Below are positions 43,225-53,086 of a DNA stretch of 64,000 nucleotides, in pieces. The notes beneath the pieces are model-generated. The model was given only the letters and a program-made list of their open reading frames with translations, ran no database searches and was not told the origin of the DNA. A program made the translations under genes and the position numbers. Origin of the DNA: Lentzea alba (GTDB lineage Bacteria; Actinomycetota; Actinomycetes; Mycobacteriales; Pseudonocardiaceae); assembly GCF_011067745.1 (NCBI RefSeq), contig NZ_JAAMPJ010000020.1, positions 1-64,000 of the forward strand. Reading direction: 5' to 3'. Positions within the stretch are counted from its first letter, which is position 1, and each line of letters opens with the position of its first letter.

Positions 43225-44553
43225 CTAACAGAGCCCGGTCGCCGGGTCGGCGCAGTGTTCGACCTTGCCACCGACGACGGTCACGAGCGCCTCGATGTCC
43301 CGCAACGAGTCGACGGCGACCGCGGTGGGATTCGCGGACAGGATCACGAGGTCGGCGTACTTGCCGGGCGCGAGAGTGCCCTTCACGTCCTCCTCGAAGG
43401 TGCCGAACGCGGCGTCGGCGGTGAACAGCCGCAGTGCCTGATCAACCGTCAGGCGCTGCCGCAGTTGCCAGTCCTCGGGAGTGCGGCCGAGATAGCTCGG
43501 CCGGGTCACCGCCTGGAACACCGCCTCCAACGGTGACCCGTGCGGCAGGTCGGTGGCGTGGTCGCCCAGCACGAGCACGATCCACGGCATGTCCGTGCTG
43601 CCGATCGTGCGGACGCCGCTGTCCACGAGGTCCCGCCAGCGGGTGATCCACCCGATCTCGCCGCGCGCCACCAGTTCCGGGAAGCCTGCTTCCGCCGGAG
43701 CGTCACCTGGCAGGGCCGGCTGGATCGACGCGATCATGCCCAGCTCGCGCATCCTGGCGAGCTGGTCGTCGCGCAGCTGGATCACGTGCTCCGCCCGGTG
43801 GCGCGCGTCCGGGGCGGGATGCGCGGCCAACGCTCTGCTCACCGCCGTGAGGTACTGGTCGTGGGCCTCGGCGCTGATCGCGTGCGCGGTCACCTGCCAG
43901 CCGTTGCGGTGGGCGGTCAGGACGTAGTTGTCGAGCTCGACCTGGCTCCAGTGGAAGCGGGTGCCCCAGTCGTGGTCGACGAACAGCTTGACGCCGGCCA
44001 GCCGCAGGTGCGGGCTGTAGACGTGCCGCGGCTCGTGGTCGAGGAACCAGGAGAACTTGTCGTCCTCGAAGTTGAGCGGCAGGTAGGCGTTGACCCGCAA
44101 CCGGAGGCTGCCGGACGTGTCGAGCTCGCGCAGGCGGTCCAGTCGCTGCACGTTGACGAACTGTTCGCTGATGCTGGTCCAGCCGCGCCGCAACGCCGCC
44201 TCGATCGCCAACTCGGGCGTGAGGCCGACCATTTCGCCGTCGCCGATCCAATGGGCGTGCGAGTCGATGAAACCCGGCAGCACCGTCCGGCCACCGAGGT
44301 CCACGAGACGGGTCACCCGGTCCGCCAGCGGCAGCACCTGTTCGTCGGTGCCGACCGCCGTGATCCGGCCGTTCCGGATCGCGATCGCCTCGGCACGCGG
44401 CTGGGTCGCCTGCATCGTGAGCACGACGCCGCCGTGGTAGATCACCTCGGGCGCGGTGCGGCTCGTCTGGAGCACCGGCACGTGGAAGATCGCCAGGCAG
44501 CCCACGAGGGTGACGGCCAGGGGGACGGTGCGGTGCCGGAACCGTGCACCCAT
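43225..44553 (-). CDS. Amidohydrolase family 3 protein (YtcJ-like), membrane-anchored or exported
   Basis: 442 aa from ATG at 44553. A hydrophobic N-terminus (~10-27, VPLAVTLVGCLAIFHVPVL) is unusual for the family and suggests export. The catalytic core shows PGFIDSHAHWIG for the first metal ligands, KLFVDHDWG, EHVIQLRDDQLARM and GSTDMPW. The C-terminal GTLAPGKYADLVILSANP is typical of metal-dependent hydrolases. Substrate unknown. It is divergent from the AfsR-like regulator by 121 bp. Confidence 0.85.
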   Translation of the reverse strand: MGARFRHRTVPLAVTLVGCLAIFHVPVLQTSRTAPEVIYHGGVVLTMQATQPRAEAIAIRNGRITAVGTDEQVLPLADRVTRLVDLGGRTVLPGFIDSHAHWIGDGEMVGLTPELAIEAALRRGWTSISEQFVNVQRLDRLRELDTSGSLRLRVNAYLPLNFEDDKFSWFLDHEPRHVYSPHLRLAGVKLFVDHDWGTRFHWSQVELDNYVLTAHRNGWQVTAHAISAEAHDQYLTAVSRALAAHPAPDARHRAEHVIQLRDDQLARMRELGMIASIQPALPGDAPAEAGFPELVARGEIGWITRWRDLVDSGVRTIGSTDMPWIVLVLGDHATDLPHGSPLEAVFQAVTRPSYLGRTPEDWQLRQRLTVDQALRLFTADAAFGTFEEDVKGTLAPGKYADLVILSANPTAVAVDSLRDIEALVTVVGGKVEHCADPATGLC

Positions 44554-44674
44554 CGCACGATGATGCGCGCGGAAGGGCCGCCCCGCCACGCCCTGAACGT
44601 CCGGAACGCCGGAAAGCGCTCTCCCCGAACTGTCACACTCGCGACCGGGAGGATGACCGGACGACAGGGGGCGC

Positions 44675-47662
44675 ATGGAGTTTCGGGTGATGGGGCCGGT
44701 GGAAGTGCGGCGCGACGACCGGGTGGAGGTGTTGTCGGGACGACTCCAGCGAATCCTGCTCGGTGTGCTGCTCGCACGGGCGAACCAGCCGGTGCCGGTG
44801 GACGTGCTGACCGACGCGTTGTGGGGTGATCGACCGGATTCGCGGGCGGCGCAGAAGCTGCAGCTGCACGTGCATCGGCTGCGCGGTGTGCTGGACAGCC
44901 CGGAGCGGCTGACGTTCGGCGCGGCTGGCTACCGGTTGCGGGCCGGGCAGGACGAGGTCGACGCCGTCCGGTTCGAAGCTCTGGTCAAGGCTGCCTCGGA
45001 CCAGGAGCCGCAGCGCGCGATCGAGTCGCTGCGCGCGGCGCTGGCGTTGTGGCGGGGCAACCCGTTCGCGGACGTGGAGACACCGGTGCTCGCCGACTGG
45101 GCACGCCGGCTCACCGAACGTCGCCTCGCCGCCGTCGAGGCGCTGTACGAGGCCGAGCTCGCCTGCGGCCTGCACGAGGCGGTCCTCGGTGAGCTCACCG
45201 AGCTGGTGCGGGAACACCCGTTGCGGGAGCGGTTGCACGGCCTGCTGATGACCGGGCTGCACCGGGCCGGACGCCGGTCCGACGCGCTGGAGGTCTACCG
45301 CCGGGCGCGACAGGTGCTGGTAGCCGAACTCGGTCTGGAGCCCGGGCCGGAACTGCGCGAGCTGCAACGCCGCATCCTCGCCGAACCGGAGCCCACACCG
45401 GAGTCCGCACCCGAGCCCGTCCCGCATCGCCAGGAGATCCCCGCCCAGCTCCCGGTGGACGTCCGCGGGTTCGTCGGCCGGGAAGCCGAACTCGCGGAGC
45501 TGGAGGAGGTGCTGTCCGCCGGGGCGCCGGTGGTGATCACGACGGTGGCCGGCACCGCGGGGGTGGGCAAGACGGCGCTCGCCGTGCACTGGGCGCACCG
45601 GGTCCGCGACCGGTTCCCGGACGGCCAGCTCTACGTGGACCTGCGTGGCTACGGTCCCGACGAACCCGTGGCACCTGCGGACGCGCTCGCGGGTTTCCTG
45701 CGCGCGCTCGGTCTCGACGGGGCGGCGATTCCCGACGATCTCGACGAACGGGCGGCTCGCTTCCGCACCCTCCTCGACCAGCGCAGGATCCTCCTCCTGC
45801 TGGACAACGCCCGCACCGTCGACCAGGTCCGCCCGTTGCTGCCGGCCGGCTCGTCCTGCCGCACGCTGGTGACCAGTCGCGACTCGCTGGCGGGACTCGT
45901 CGCCCGGTACGGCGCGCATCGGATCGATCTGGACCGGCTGCCCGCCGCCGACGCGGCGGAGCTGTTGCGCGAACTGCTCGGCGCACGCGCCGACGGCGAA
46001 CCGGAGGCCGTCGGTGCGCTGGCAGAACGATGCGCGCGGTTGCCGCTGGCCCTGCGGATCGCGGCCGAGATTGTGCGATCTCGGCCGGGTCAGGCCATCC
46101 GCGAACTGGCCGGTGAACTCGCCGACCACCAGGACGCACTGGACCTGCTGGCCGCGGACGACGACCCGCACACCGCGATCCGTGCGGTGTTCTCCTGGTC
46201 GTACCAACGGCTCGACCCCGCCGTTGCCCGGCTGTTCCGGTTGCTCGGGGTGCACCACGGGCACGACGTCGACACCTACGCGCTGGCGGCGATGGCCGGA
46301 ACCGGGCTGCGCGAGACCCGCCGGGCGCTCGACGTGCTGGTGCGCGCCCACCTCGTGGACCAGCCCTCCGCCGGGCGGTACCAGCCGCACGACCTGCTGC
46401 GCGCCTATGCCGCGGAGCTGGCCGGCACCACCGACGACGCACCCGATCGCGCCGCGGCACTGACCCGGCTGTCCGACTACTACCTCGTCACCGCGTCCGC
46501 GGCCATGGACCTCGTCGCCCCGTTCGAGACCGAGCGCAGGCCGAAGGTCGCCTCACTGGACGCCGAGTCACCGGTGTTCGACAGCTACGACACGGCGTTC
46601 GGCTGGCTCGACCGCGAGCGGGTCAACCTGCTCGCGACCCCCCAGCACGGCGAGCCCGACCACGTGGTCAAGGTGTCGAACACCTTGTGGCGCTACCTCC
46701 ACATGGGCGGGTACTACGACGACGCCTTCGCACTCCACACCCGTGCCCTGCACGCCGCCCAGACACTCGGTGACGCCGCTGCGGAAGCCAACGCGCGGCG
46801 CGTGCTGGCCGCCGCAACGCTCCGCGCGGGCCTCATCGAGGAGACCGTCGATCACCTCGAGCGCGCACTGACCCTGTTCGTGCAGGTCGGCGATCGGTCT
46901 CTGGAGGCGGCCACGCTGAACAACCTCGGCGTCGTGACCGGGCGACAAGGGAATCAGGCCGAGGCCGCGGAGTACACCCGCCGCGCGTTGGACCTCTACG
47001 AGGAGCTCGGCAACCACCGCCTGATGGCGTCGGCCACCCTCAACTACGGACGACTCCTGCACATATTGGGACGACGCGACGAGGCGTTCGCACTGTTGGA
47101 ACAGTCGTTGGCCATCTCACGGGACAGCGGAGACCGGACCGTCGAGGCGAACACCTTGTGCGGCATGGCGGACATCTGCGCGGAGCAGGGCAAGCCGCAG
47201 CAGGCGCTGGGCTACGCGCACCTCGCCCTGAACGTCGCGTGGCAGGCCAGTCACCGCCCCATGGAGTGCGCCGCCATGCGCACGATCGGTGTCGCTCACC
47301 GCCATGCCGGCGAGCACGAACTGGCGATCCGCTACCTCGACTCGGCGGCGCACACAGCACGCTCCGTCGGCGACACCGAGCAGTTCATCGCCACGCTGAA
47401 CGAACTGGCTGCCGCACACGCGGCCGCGGGAAACCTGACGGAAGCGCTCCGCGTCTATCGCGAAACGCTCTCCGACAAGAACGGTGACAGGCTCCTCCAC
47501 GAGCGCGCCCAAGCACACGAGGGCATCGGCGACGCACACGCCGCCTCCGGAGAGCACGACCTGGCCGCTGAGCACTGGCAGCGAGCGCTGGTGCTCTACC
47601 GTCAACTCGGCCTGCCCCAGGTCGACACGGTGACCGTCAAGCTGGGCGGCGCACGCGGGTGA
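44675..47662 (+). CDS. AfsR/SARP-family regulator with NB-ARC and TPR domains
   Basis: 995 aa. The order is an OmpR-like winged helix (~1-95, LWGDRPDSRAAQKLQLHVHRLR), a BTAD domain (~95-240, with ADVETPVLADWARRL), an NB-ARC ATPase (~265-560; P-loop GTAGVGKTALA with Lys299) and C-terminal TPR repeats (~640-990). Members activate secondary-metabolite or stress genes. No biosynthetic cluster is in the window, so the target is unknown. It is divergent from the amidohydrolase and may control it. Confidence 0.93.
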   Translation: MEFRVMGPVEVRRDDRVEVLSGRLQRILLGVLLARANQPVPVDVLTDALWGDRPDSRAAQKLQLHVHRLRGVLDSPERLTFGAAGYRLRAGQDEVDAVRFEALVKAASDQEPQRAIESLRAALALWRGNPFADVETPVLADWARRLTERRLAAVEALYEAELACGLHEAVLGELTELVREHPLRERLHGLLMTGLHRAGRRSDALEVYRRARQVLVAELGLEPGPELRELQRRILAEPEPTPESAPEPVPHRQEIPAQLPVDVRGFVGREAELAELEEVLSAGAPVVITTVAGTAGVGKTALAVHWAHRVRDRFPDGQLYVDLRGYGPDEPVAPADALAGFLRALGLDGAAIPDDLDERAARFRTLLDQRRILLLLDNARTVDQVRPLLPAGSSCRTLVTSRDSLAGLVARYGAHRIDLDRLPAADAAELLRELLGARADGEPEAVGALAERCARLPLALRIAAEIVRSRPGQAIRELAGELADHQDALDLLAADDDPHTAIRAVFSWSYQRLDPAVARLFRLLGVHHGHDVDTYALAAMAGTGLRETRRALDVLVRAHLVDQPSAGRYQPHDLLRAYAAELAGTTDDAPDRAAALTRLSDYYLVTASAAMDLVAPFETERRPKVASLDAESPVFDSYDTAFGWLDRERVNLLATPQHGEPDHVVKVSNTLWRYLHMGGYYDDAFALHTRALHAAQTLGDAAAEANARRVLAAATLRAGLIEETVDHLERALTLFVQVGDRSLEAATLNNLGVVTGRQGNQAEAAEYTRRALDLYEELGNHRLMASATLNYGRLLHILGRRDEAFALLEQSLAISRDSGDRTVEANTLCGMADICAEQGKPQQALGYAHLALNVAWQASHRPMECAAMRTIGVAHRHAGEHELAIRYLDSAAHTARSVGDTEQFIATLNELAAAHAAAGNLTEALRVYRETLSDKNGDRLLHERAQAHEGIGDAHAASGEHDLAAEHWQRALVLYRQLGLPQVDTVTVKLGGARG

Positions 47663-47668
47663 GCCGGG

Positions 47669-48406
47669 TCAGGCCTTCGGCTGCGCGATCCTGACCAGGA
47701 TGGCGCCGCACTCCTCGCAGCGCACGACCTCGTCCGCCGCCGCCTCCTGCAGCTTCGACACCGCGCCGCGGTCCAGCTCGATCCGGCACGCGCCACACCG
47801 GCGCGACTGGAACGCCGCGGCGCCGATGCCGCGCTGCTCGCGCTGGCGGTCGTAGAGCTTCAGCAGGTCGTCCGGGAAGCCCTTGGCCATCACCGAGCGG
47901 TCCGCGGTGCGCCTGGTCTCGGTCGACTCCAGGTCGGCGAGAGCGGCGTCGCGGCGACTGGCGGCGTCCTCCAGGGTCGAACGTGCCTTGTCGAGCTCCA
48001 CGCGGGCGAACGACACGTCGGCCTCCACGGCCTCACGGCGTTCCATCAGCTCCAGCAGGTCGTCCTCGAGGACGCCCTGGCGGCGCTCGAGCGTGGCGAG
48101 CTCGTGCTCCAGGTCGGTGAGCTGCTTGGCGCCGACCGAGCCGGACTGCATCAGCTTGCGGTCGCGCTCCTCGCGGGCGCGGACCTGGTCGATCTCGGTT
48201 TCCTGGCGCTTCACCTCGCGGTCGAGGTCGCCGAGGGTCGTCTCGACGGCCACCAGCGCGTCCTGCTTCGCGCGGACCTGCTGCTCGGCCTCGGCGATCT
48301 CCGCGATCTCGGGCAGCGTGCGGCGACGGTGGGTGACACGCGCCAGTTCGGCGTCGACCTCGGCGAGGTCGAGCAGCCTGCGCTGCACTGCGGGATCGGC
48401 TTTCAC
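47669..48406 (-). CDS. Coiled-coil zinc-ribbon protein (Rv2229c-like)
   Basis: 245 aa from GTG at 48406. Residues ~1-185 form long charged heptads (for example [20 protein letters not shown]). The C-terminus is a zinc ribbon with [11 protein letters not shown] and CEECG. It belongs to the CT398-like/C4 zinc-ribbon group; function unknown, possibly in RNA or DNA complexes. Its start overlaps the Nif3 stop (GTGA), an operon with Nif3 and cobC. Confidence 0.85.
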   Translation of the reverse strand: MKADPAVQRRLLDLAEVDAELARVTHRRRTLPEIAEIAEAEQQVRAKQDALVAVETTLGDLDREVKRQETEIDQVRAREERDRKLMQSGSVGAKQLTDLEHELATLERRQGVLEDDLLELMERREAVEADVSFARVELDKARSTLEDAASRRDAALADLESTETRRTADRSVMAKGFPDDLLKLYDRQREQRGIGAAAFQSRRCGACRIELDRGAVSKLQEAAADEVVRCEECGAILVRIAQPKA

Positions 48407-49221
48407 TCAGGTCCTCCTGCTGCTTCGCTCGTCGCACCAACTGTCCACGGATCGGTCCGGCGGGTGGAGACGAGTACGTCGACCCTACCGCCGAAGGCCG
48501 TCCGCAGAATCTCCGCCGCCTGCTCGCACCACGGCCACTCACTGGCCCAGTGCGCCACGTCCACCAACGCGGGTCCGCCGGACTCCAGGTGCTCGCTCGC
48601 CGGGTGGTGCCGCAGGTCGGCCGTCACGTAGGCGTCGACGCCGGCGCGCTGCACCGTGCCGAGGAAGCTGTCGCCCGCTCCGCCGCACACAGCGACCCGT
48701 TTGATCAGGCTTTCCGGGTCGCCCGCCGCGCGGACGCCCTGCACCGTGGCCGGCAGCGCGTCGGCCACGCGCTGGACGAAGACCCGCAGCGGTTCGGCCT
48801 CCGGCAGCTCGCCGATGCGGCCCGAGCCGACGTCGTCGGACACCTCCAGCGGACCGGTGACGGCGAGCCCGATGGCGTCCGCGAGCGCGTCCGACACTCC
48901 TGGCGAGGCGTTGTCGGCGTTGGTGTGCGCGCAATACAAGGCGGCGCGGTTCCGGATCAGCTTGTGCACCAACGAACCCTTGGGGTCGTCGGCTGGAACA
49001 CCGTTGACGCCTCTCAAGAGCAACGGGTGATGAGCGAGCACGAGCTGCGCCCCGACCTCGACCGCCTCGTCCACAGTGGACTGCGTCGGGTCCACGCAGA
49101 CCAGGACCCTGGTGACCTCTTCGTCCGGGTCACCGCAGACCAGGCCGACCGCGTCCCACTTCTCGGCGGTCTTCGGCGGATACGCGGACTCCAGCACCGC
49201 GATCACGTCGGCGAGCTTCAC
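48403..49221 (-). CDS. Nif3-like dinuclear metal centre hexameric protein
   Basis: 272 aa from GTG at 49221. Family motifs for metal ligands include [23 protein letters not shown] and [11 protein letters not shown], with [11 protein letters not shown] and [12 protein letters not shown] near the end. It lacks the large insert present in some Nif3/YqfO proteins. GTP cyclohydrolase I type 2-like activity is suggested for the family but not settled. It overlaps cobC by 4 bp. Confidence 0.9.
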   Translation of the reverse strand: MKLADVIAVLESAYPPKTAEKWDAVGLVCGDPDEEVTRVLVCVDPTQSTVDEAVEVGAQLVLAHHPLLLRGVNGVPADDPKGSLVHKLIRNRAALYCAHTNADNASPGVSDALADAIGLAVTGPLEVSDDVGSGRIGELPEAEPLRVFVQRVADALPATVQGVRAAGDPESLIKRVAVCGGAGDSFLGTVQRAGVDAYVTADLRHHPASEHLESGGPALVDVAHWASEWPWCEQAAEILRTAFGGRVDVLVSTRRTDPWTVGATSEAAGGPE

Positions 49222-50213
49222 GCCAGTTCCTCCATCGCTACCCGCAGCGCGTCCACGAACACCGCGAACTCCTTCGGCGGCCTGATCGCCACGCGCAGGT
49301 ACGTGTCGTCGAGTCCGGGAAAGGTGTCGCAACGGCGTACCGCGATCCCCTTGTCCCGCAACGCCTCCCGCGTGCCCCTCGGCGCCCTGATCAGCACGAA
49401 CGGCGCTTTCGGCGCAACCACGACCAGGTCTTGGAGCTGCTCCAAGGCGAACGCGGCGTGTTCTTCCGCTTCTCGCGCGAACCGTGCCGAAGCCTCCAGC
49501 GCCTCCGGCTCGCAGCACGCCGTGATCGCCTCCAGCGTCAGGCTGCCGACAGGCCAGTGCGGACGGCCGTGCGCGAGCCGTTGCAGGGTCTCGGGATCAC
49601 CGAGGAAGTAGCCGGCCCGCAGTCCGGCGAGGCCCCACGTCTTGGTGAGGCTGCGCAGCACGAGCACCTCGGGATCGTGCGCGAGCGACTCCGGCTCGCC
49701 GGGCACGGCGTCCATGAACGCCTCGTCGACGACGAGCCGGCCGGGCAAAGTCTTGAGCTTCACGGCCTCGTGCAGCACCGACGTCGGGTTCGTCGGGTTG
49801 CCGATGACGGTCAGATCGGCGTCGGCGTGCGTGCTTTTGAGCTGGAAGTCACCGTCGAGCAGCACGTGCTCCACCGGAATTCCGGCGTCGCGGAACGCCA
49901 CTTCGGGCTCGGTGAAGCCCGGATGCACGATCGCGGCACGGCGCGGCGCGAGCTTCGGCAGCAGCGCGAAGCCCTCAGCGGCACCGTTGAGCAGCAGAAC
50001 CTCGTCCGGCGAGCGCCCGTGACGGCGTGCGACGGCCTCACGGGCGCGCTCTTCTGCCAGTTTCGAGGGATAGGTGCCAAGGCCGTCGAGCGCCGCGGCC
50101 AGCCGTTCGCGCAGCCAATCGGGCGGGTGCGGCACCCGCACGTTGACGGCGAAGTCGGCAAGGCCTGGTGCGGCGTCGACGTCACCGTGGTGGCGCAGGT
50201 CTGGGCTGGTCAT
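49218..50213 (-). CDS. cobC: PLP-dependent aminotransferase-like CobC (Rv2231c family)
   Basis: 331 aa fold type I PLP enzyme. The PLP lysine lies in [16 protein letters not shown], and other signatures are [22 protein letters not shown] and VVDEAFMD. The family is annotated as L-threonine-O-3-phosphate decarboxylase-like, giving aminopropanol phosphate for cobalamin synthesis. The cobD homologue at 52994-53926 supports that role. It ends the operon Nif3/zinc-ribbon as the first gene transcribed. Confidence 0.85.
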   Translation of the reverse strand: MTSPDLRHHGDVDAAPGLADFAVNVRVPHPPDWLRERLAAALDGLGTYPSKLAEERAREAVARRHGRSPDEVLLLNGAAEGFALLPKLAPRRAAIVHPGFTEPEVAFRDAGIPVEHVLLDGDFQLKSTHADADLTVIGNPTNPTSVLHEAVKLKTLPGRLVVDEAFMDAVPGEPESLAHDPEVLVLRSLTKTWGLAGLRAGYFLGDPETLQRLAHGRPHWPVGSLTLEAITACCEPEALEASARFAREAEEHAAFALEQLQDLVVVAPKAPFVLIRAPRGTREALRDKGIAVRRCDTFPGLDDTYLRVAIRPPKEFAVFVDALRVAMEELA

Positions 50214-50249
50214 CGCCCGGATTCTAGGCGACCAGCGCAGAGCCCCGCG

Positions 50250-50456
50250 TCATTGCATGTAGCGGCGGAGCTCGGTGAGGTGGCTGATCAGCTCGTCCAG
50301 CTGGAAGGCGTCGAGCTGCGCCGACTCACCGGGCGGGGTGCGGAAGCAGACGCGACCCTTCTCGTTGAGGTACACCTCGAACGCACGACGGCGCCCGAGG
50401 GCGTCGGTACACCCGATGATCTCCCGTTGCGGGGGCACGTCGGTACCTGTCTGCAT
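50250..50456 (-). CDS. Small hypothetical protein
   Basis: 68 aa from ATG at 50456, with GGAGG 6 nt upstream. It contains GCTDALGRRRAFEVYLNEKGRVCFRTPPGE and an amphipathic C-terminal helix (QLDELISHLTELRRYM). No named domain. It sits between cobC and ptpA, divergent from ptpA. Confidence 0.7.
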   Translation of the reverse strand: MQTGTDVPPQREIIGCTDALGRRRAFEVYLNEKGRVCFRTPPGESAQLDAFQLDELISHLTELRRYMQ

Positions 50457-50540
50457 GGGCGGCCTCCATGTCGTTTGTCCGTACATCTTGTGACAGCGGT
50501 TGAGCGTTACCGTGCGGCGGCACCCCATAGGCTGCGCGAC

Positions 50541-50999
50541 ATGCAGGTCCACGTCAGTTTCGTCTGCACCGGCAACATCTGCCGGTCCCCCGTGGCAGCG
50601 CTCGTTTTCCGAGAGTGGCTGTCCCGGGAAGGATTGTCGTCTTTCGTCACCGTGTCCAGTGCCGGAACCGGTGGATGGCATGTCGGCGACCCCGCGGACC
50701 CGCGCGCGCTGAAGACGTTGGCTGCCAACGGATATCCCACCGACCACGTGGCGGCGCAGGTGTCCTCGCTTCATCTGGACGCGGATCTGCTGGTGGCGCT
50801 GGACTCCGGACATGCCCGCGCGTTGCGCCGGATGGCCGATCCCGACCGCGTCCGGCTGCTCCGTTCGTTCGATCCGGACGCCGACGGCGTGGACGTGCCG
50901 GATCCTTACTACGGCGACGATGCGGGGTTCGACGAGGTGCTCGTGATGACGGAGGCGGCGATGCCGGGGTTGATCGCGTGGGTCCGCGAGCAGCTCTGA
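50541..50999 (+). CDS. ptpA: Low-molecular-weight protein-tyrosine phosphatase
   Basis: 152 aa. The P-loop is VCTGNICRSP (Cys9, Arg15), and the general acid Asp lies in PDPYYGDDAGF (~120). It hydrolyses phosphotyrosine. In M. tuberculosis the orthologue (Rv2234) is secreted, with a separate kinase PtkA beside it; no such kinase is here. The downstream kinase gene begins 22 bp before its stop. Confidence 0.93.
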   Translation: MQVHVSFVCTGNICRSPVAALVFREWLSREGLSSFVTVSSAGTGGWHVGDPADPRALKTLAANGYPTDHVAAQVSSLHLDADLLVALDSGHARALRRMADPDRVRLLRSFDPDADGVDVPDPYYGDDAGFDEVLVMTEAAMPGLIAWVREQL

Positions 51000-51709
51000 G
51001 GACGAAACACCAGTCACCGGAGGCGACCGCGGCCGAGGCGGCCGGCCTGCGCTGGCTGCGCGTCGACGGCGGCCCGCCGATCCCGTTCGTGCACGAGGCG
51101 ACCGAGGGCCGGTTGGTGATCGACGAGATCCCGCACGGCACGCCGAATCTTCAGGCAGCCGTGACCTTCGGCCGTCGCCTGGCCGCCCTGCACCTCGCCG
51201 GCGCTTCCGCGTTCGGTGCCCCACCGCCTGGCGGCCCACGCGTGGCGACCATCGGCACGGCCCCGATGGTCAACGAGCCCGCGCCGTCGTGGCCCGGGTG
51301 GTTCGCATCACAGCGAATCGAGCCGTACGCACGTCGCGTCGACATCGACGTGACCGAGGTCTGCGCCCGGATCGCCGAGCTGGCCGGCCCCGCGGAACCT
51401 CCCGCGCGGCTGCACGGCGACCTGTGGAGCGGCAACGTGCTGTGGGGAGCCGACGGCCAGGTGTGGCTGATCGACCCCGCGGCCCACGGTGGACACCGGG
51501 AGAGCGACCTCGCGATGCTCCAGCTCTTCGGCTGCCCGTTCCTCGACCACGTACTCGGTGCCTACCAGGAGATAGCGCCACTGGCCGACGGCTGGCAGGC
51601 ACGCGTGCCGTTGCATCAACTGTTCCCGCTGCTGGCGCACACCGTGATGTTCGGCGGTGGATATCGGTCGGAAGCCTTGGCCGCGATGACCGCTGCTTTG
51701 CGAGGATGA
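50978..51709 (+). CDS. Fructosamine kinase family protein
   Basis: 243 aa from GTG at 50978. It is an aminoglycoside-phosphotransferase-like kinase: EAAGLRWLRV near the start, catalytic loop LHGDLWSGNVLW, and IDPAAHGGHRESDLAMLQLFG for Mg binding. Members phosphorylate sugar adducts on proteins for repair. The N-terminal part that carries the nucleotide-loop lysine is shorter than in most homologues, so an earlier start inside ptpA would need checking. It overlaps the next gene by ATGA. Confidence 0.82.
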   Translation: MGPRAALRTKHQSPEATAAEAAGLRWLRVDGGPPIPFVHEATEGRLVIDEIPHGTPNLQAAVTFGRRLAALHLAGASAFGAPPPGGPRVATIGTAPMVNEPAPSWPGWFASQRIEPYARRVDIDVTEVCARIAELAGPAEPPARLHGDLWSGNVLWGADGQVWLIDPAAHGGHRESDLAMLQLFGCPFLDHVLGAYQEIAPLADGWQARVPLHQLFPLLAHTVMFGGGYRSEALAAMTAALRG

Positions 51710-52263
51710 CGTTCATGGACCTCACCGGGTGGACGTGGCTGAACGAGCCGCGGAAGTGGTCGACCGATCCCCTGACCGTGCACGCCGACCCGAACAGCGA
51801 CTTCTGGCGCCTCACCGGCAACGGCATCGTCCGCGACAGCGGTCACCTCTACGGCGTGACCCTGACCGGCGACTTCACCATCACCGCGACCTTCAGCGGC
51901 GCCTACGCGGCCCAGTACGACCACGCGGGCGTCGGGCTGCTGATCGACGACGAGACCTGGATCAAGGCCGGGGTCGAGCTGTTCGACGGGAAGCGGCGCG
52001 CCAGCACGGTCGTGACCAGGGGTTTCTCGGACTGGAACCTGGCGGAGGTCAGGGAGTTCGAGCGGTTCACGATCAGCGCGGAACGCAAGGGCGACGCGGT
52101 GTGGGTGCGGTACGGGGTCGATGGCGAGGGGGCCACGAACGTGCTGCGTCAGGCGTTCTTCCCGCCCGAGCAGGAGGTCAAGGTCGGGATCATGGCCGCG
52201 AGCCCCGAGGGTGCGGGGTTCGTGACCCAGTTCCACGAGGTCCAGCTCACGCATCTACCGTGA
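51706..52263 (+). CDS. DUF1349-type concanavalin-like protein
   Basis: 185 aa from ATG at 51706 (an alternative is ATG 51715). The beta-rich family contains WTWLNEP, SDFWRLT, DHAGVGLLIDDETWIKAGVEL and GFSDWN. Members are often annotated as regulator of RNase-like or DUF1349 and are cytoplasmic; role unknown. It is coupled to the kinase gene. Confidence 0.8.
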   Translation: MTFMDLTGWTWLNEPRKWSTDPLTVHADPNSDFWRLTGNGIVRDSGHLYGVTLTGDFTITATFSGAYAAQYDHAGVGLLIDDETWIKAGVELFDGKRRASTVVTRGFSDWNLAEVREFERFTISAERKGDAVWVRYGVDGEGATNVLRQAFFPPEQEVKVGIMAASPEGAGFVTQFHEVQLTHLP

Positions 52264-52267
52264 AGAG

Positions 52268-53086
52268 GTGCGGTTCAAGTTCCTCCTCAAGCCGGGCTGG
52301 CTGGCGCTGACCCTGGCCGTCTGGGTGTTCGCGGGTGCCTGCATCTACTTCCTGTCCCCGTGGCAGTTCGGCCGCAACGACGAACGCCAGGCGCAGAACT
52401 CCGCCATCACCAAGTCGCTCAAGAGCGACCCGGTCCCCTTCGGCGCCCAGCACGACGAGTGGCAGAAGGTCGAGATCAAGGGTCGCTACCTGCCCGAACT
52501 CGAAGCGCTCGCCAGACTGCGCACCGTCCAGGGCGAGGCCGCCTTCGAGGTCATCACGCCGTTCCAGACCACCAACGGCCAGACGGTGCTCATCGACCGC
52601 GGTTACGTGCGGCCCGTCAACGGCATCAAGCCGCCGAACTTCGACGCACCGCCGACGGACGAAGTCACCCTCATCGGGCTGGCCAGGCCGAACGAGTCCA
52701 ACGTGCAGCCCGCCTTCGAGCAGGACGGCCGCAGGCAGATCTACTCGATCAACAACAACGCCGTCGGCCCGAACATCGAGCCCGGCTACTACCAGCTGAT
52801 CGAGAAGCAGCCGGGGGCGCTCGACACGTTGCCGCTGCCCCGGATCGAGTCCGGGCCGTTCTTCTCCTACGCGCTGCAGTGGATCGCGTTCGGCGTCATG
52901 GCGGTCGGCGGCTGGCTGTACTTCACGATCCGCGAGGCACGGCCGGGTGGCGTGCTGTACGAGGGCACCAAGCGCAAGAAGTCGATCGCCGAGCTACTTG
53001 CGGAAGAGAGCGACGAAAGCGCTGATGAGGCCGGCCCCGAAGCCGACGACGCGGGACAGCTCCACCGCACGCGTCACGTGACCTGA
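52268..53086 (+). CDS. SURF1-family cytochrome oxidase assembly protein
   Basis: 272 aa from GTG at 52268. Two membrane helices (~10-31 and ~198-218) bracket an extracytoplasmic domain with SPWQFGRNDERQAQN, GRYLPE, VLIDRGYVRP and GYYQLIEKQPG. The family helps insert haem a into cytochrome c oxidase. Same position as M. tuberculosis Rv2235. The last 93 bp overlap cobD on the other strand. Confidence 0.9.
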   Translation: MRFKFLLKPGWLALTLAVWVFAGACIYFLSPWQFGRNDERQAQNSAITKSLKSDPVPFGAQHDEWQKVEIKGRYLPELEALARLRTVQGEAAFEVITPFQTTNGQTVLIDRGYVRPVNGIKPPNFDAPPTDEVTLIGLARPNESNVQPAFEQDGRRQIYSINNNAVGPNIEPGYYQLIEKQPGALDTLPLPRIESGPFFSYALQWIAFGVMAVGGWLYFTIREARPGGVLYEGTKRKKSIAELLAEESDESADEAGPEADDAGQLHRTRHVT

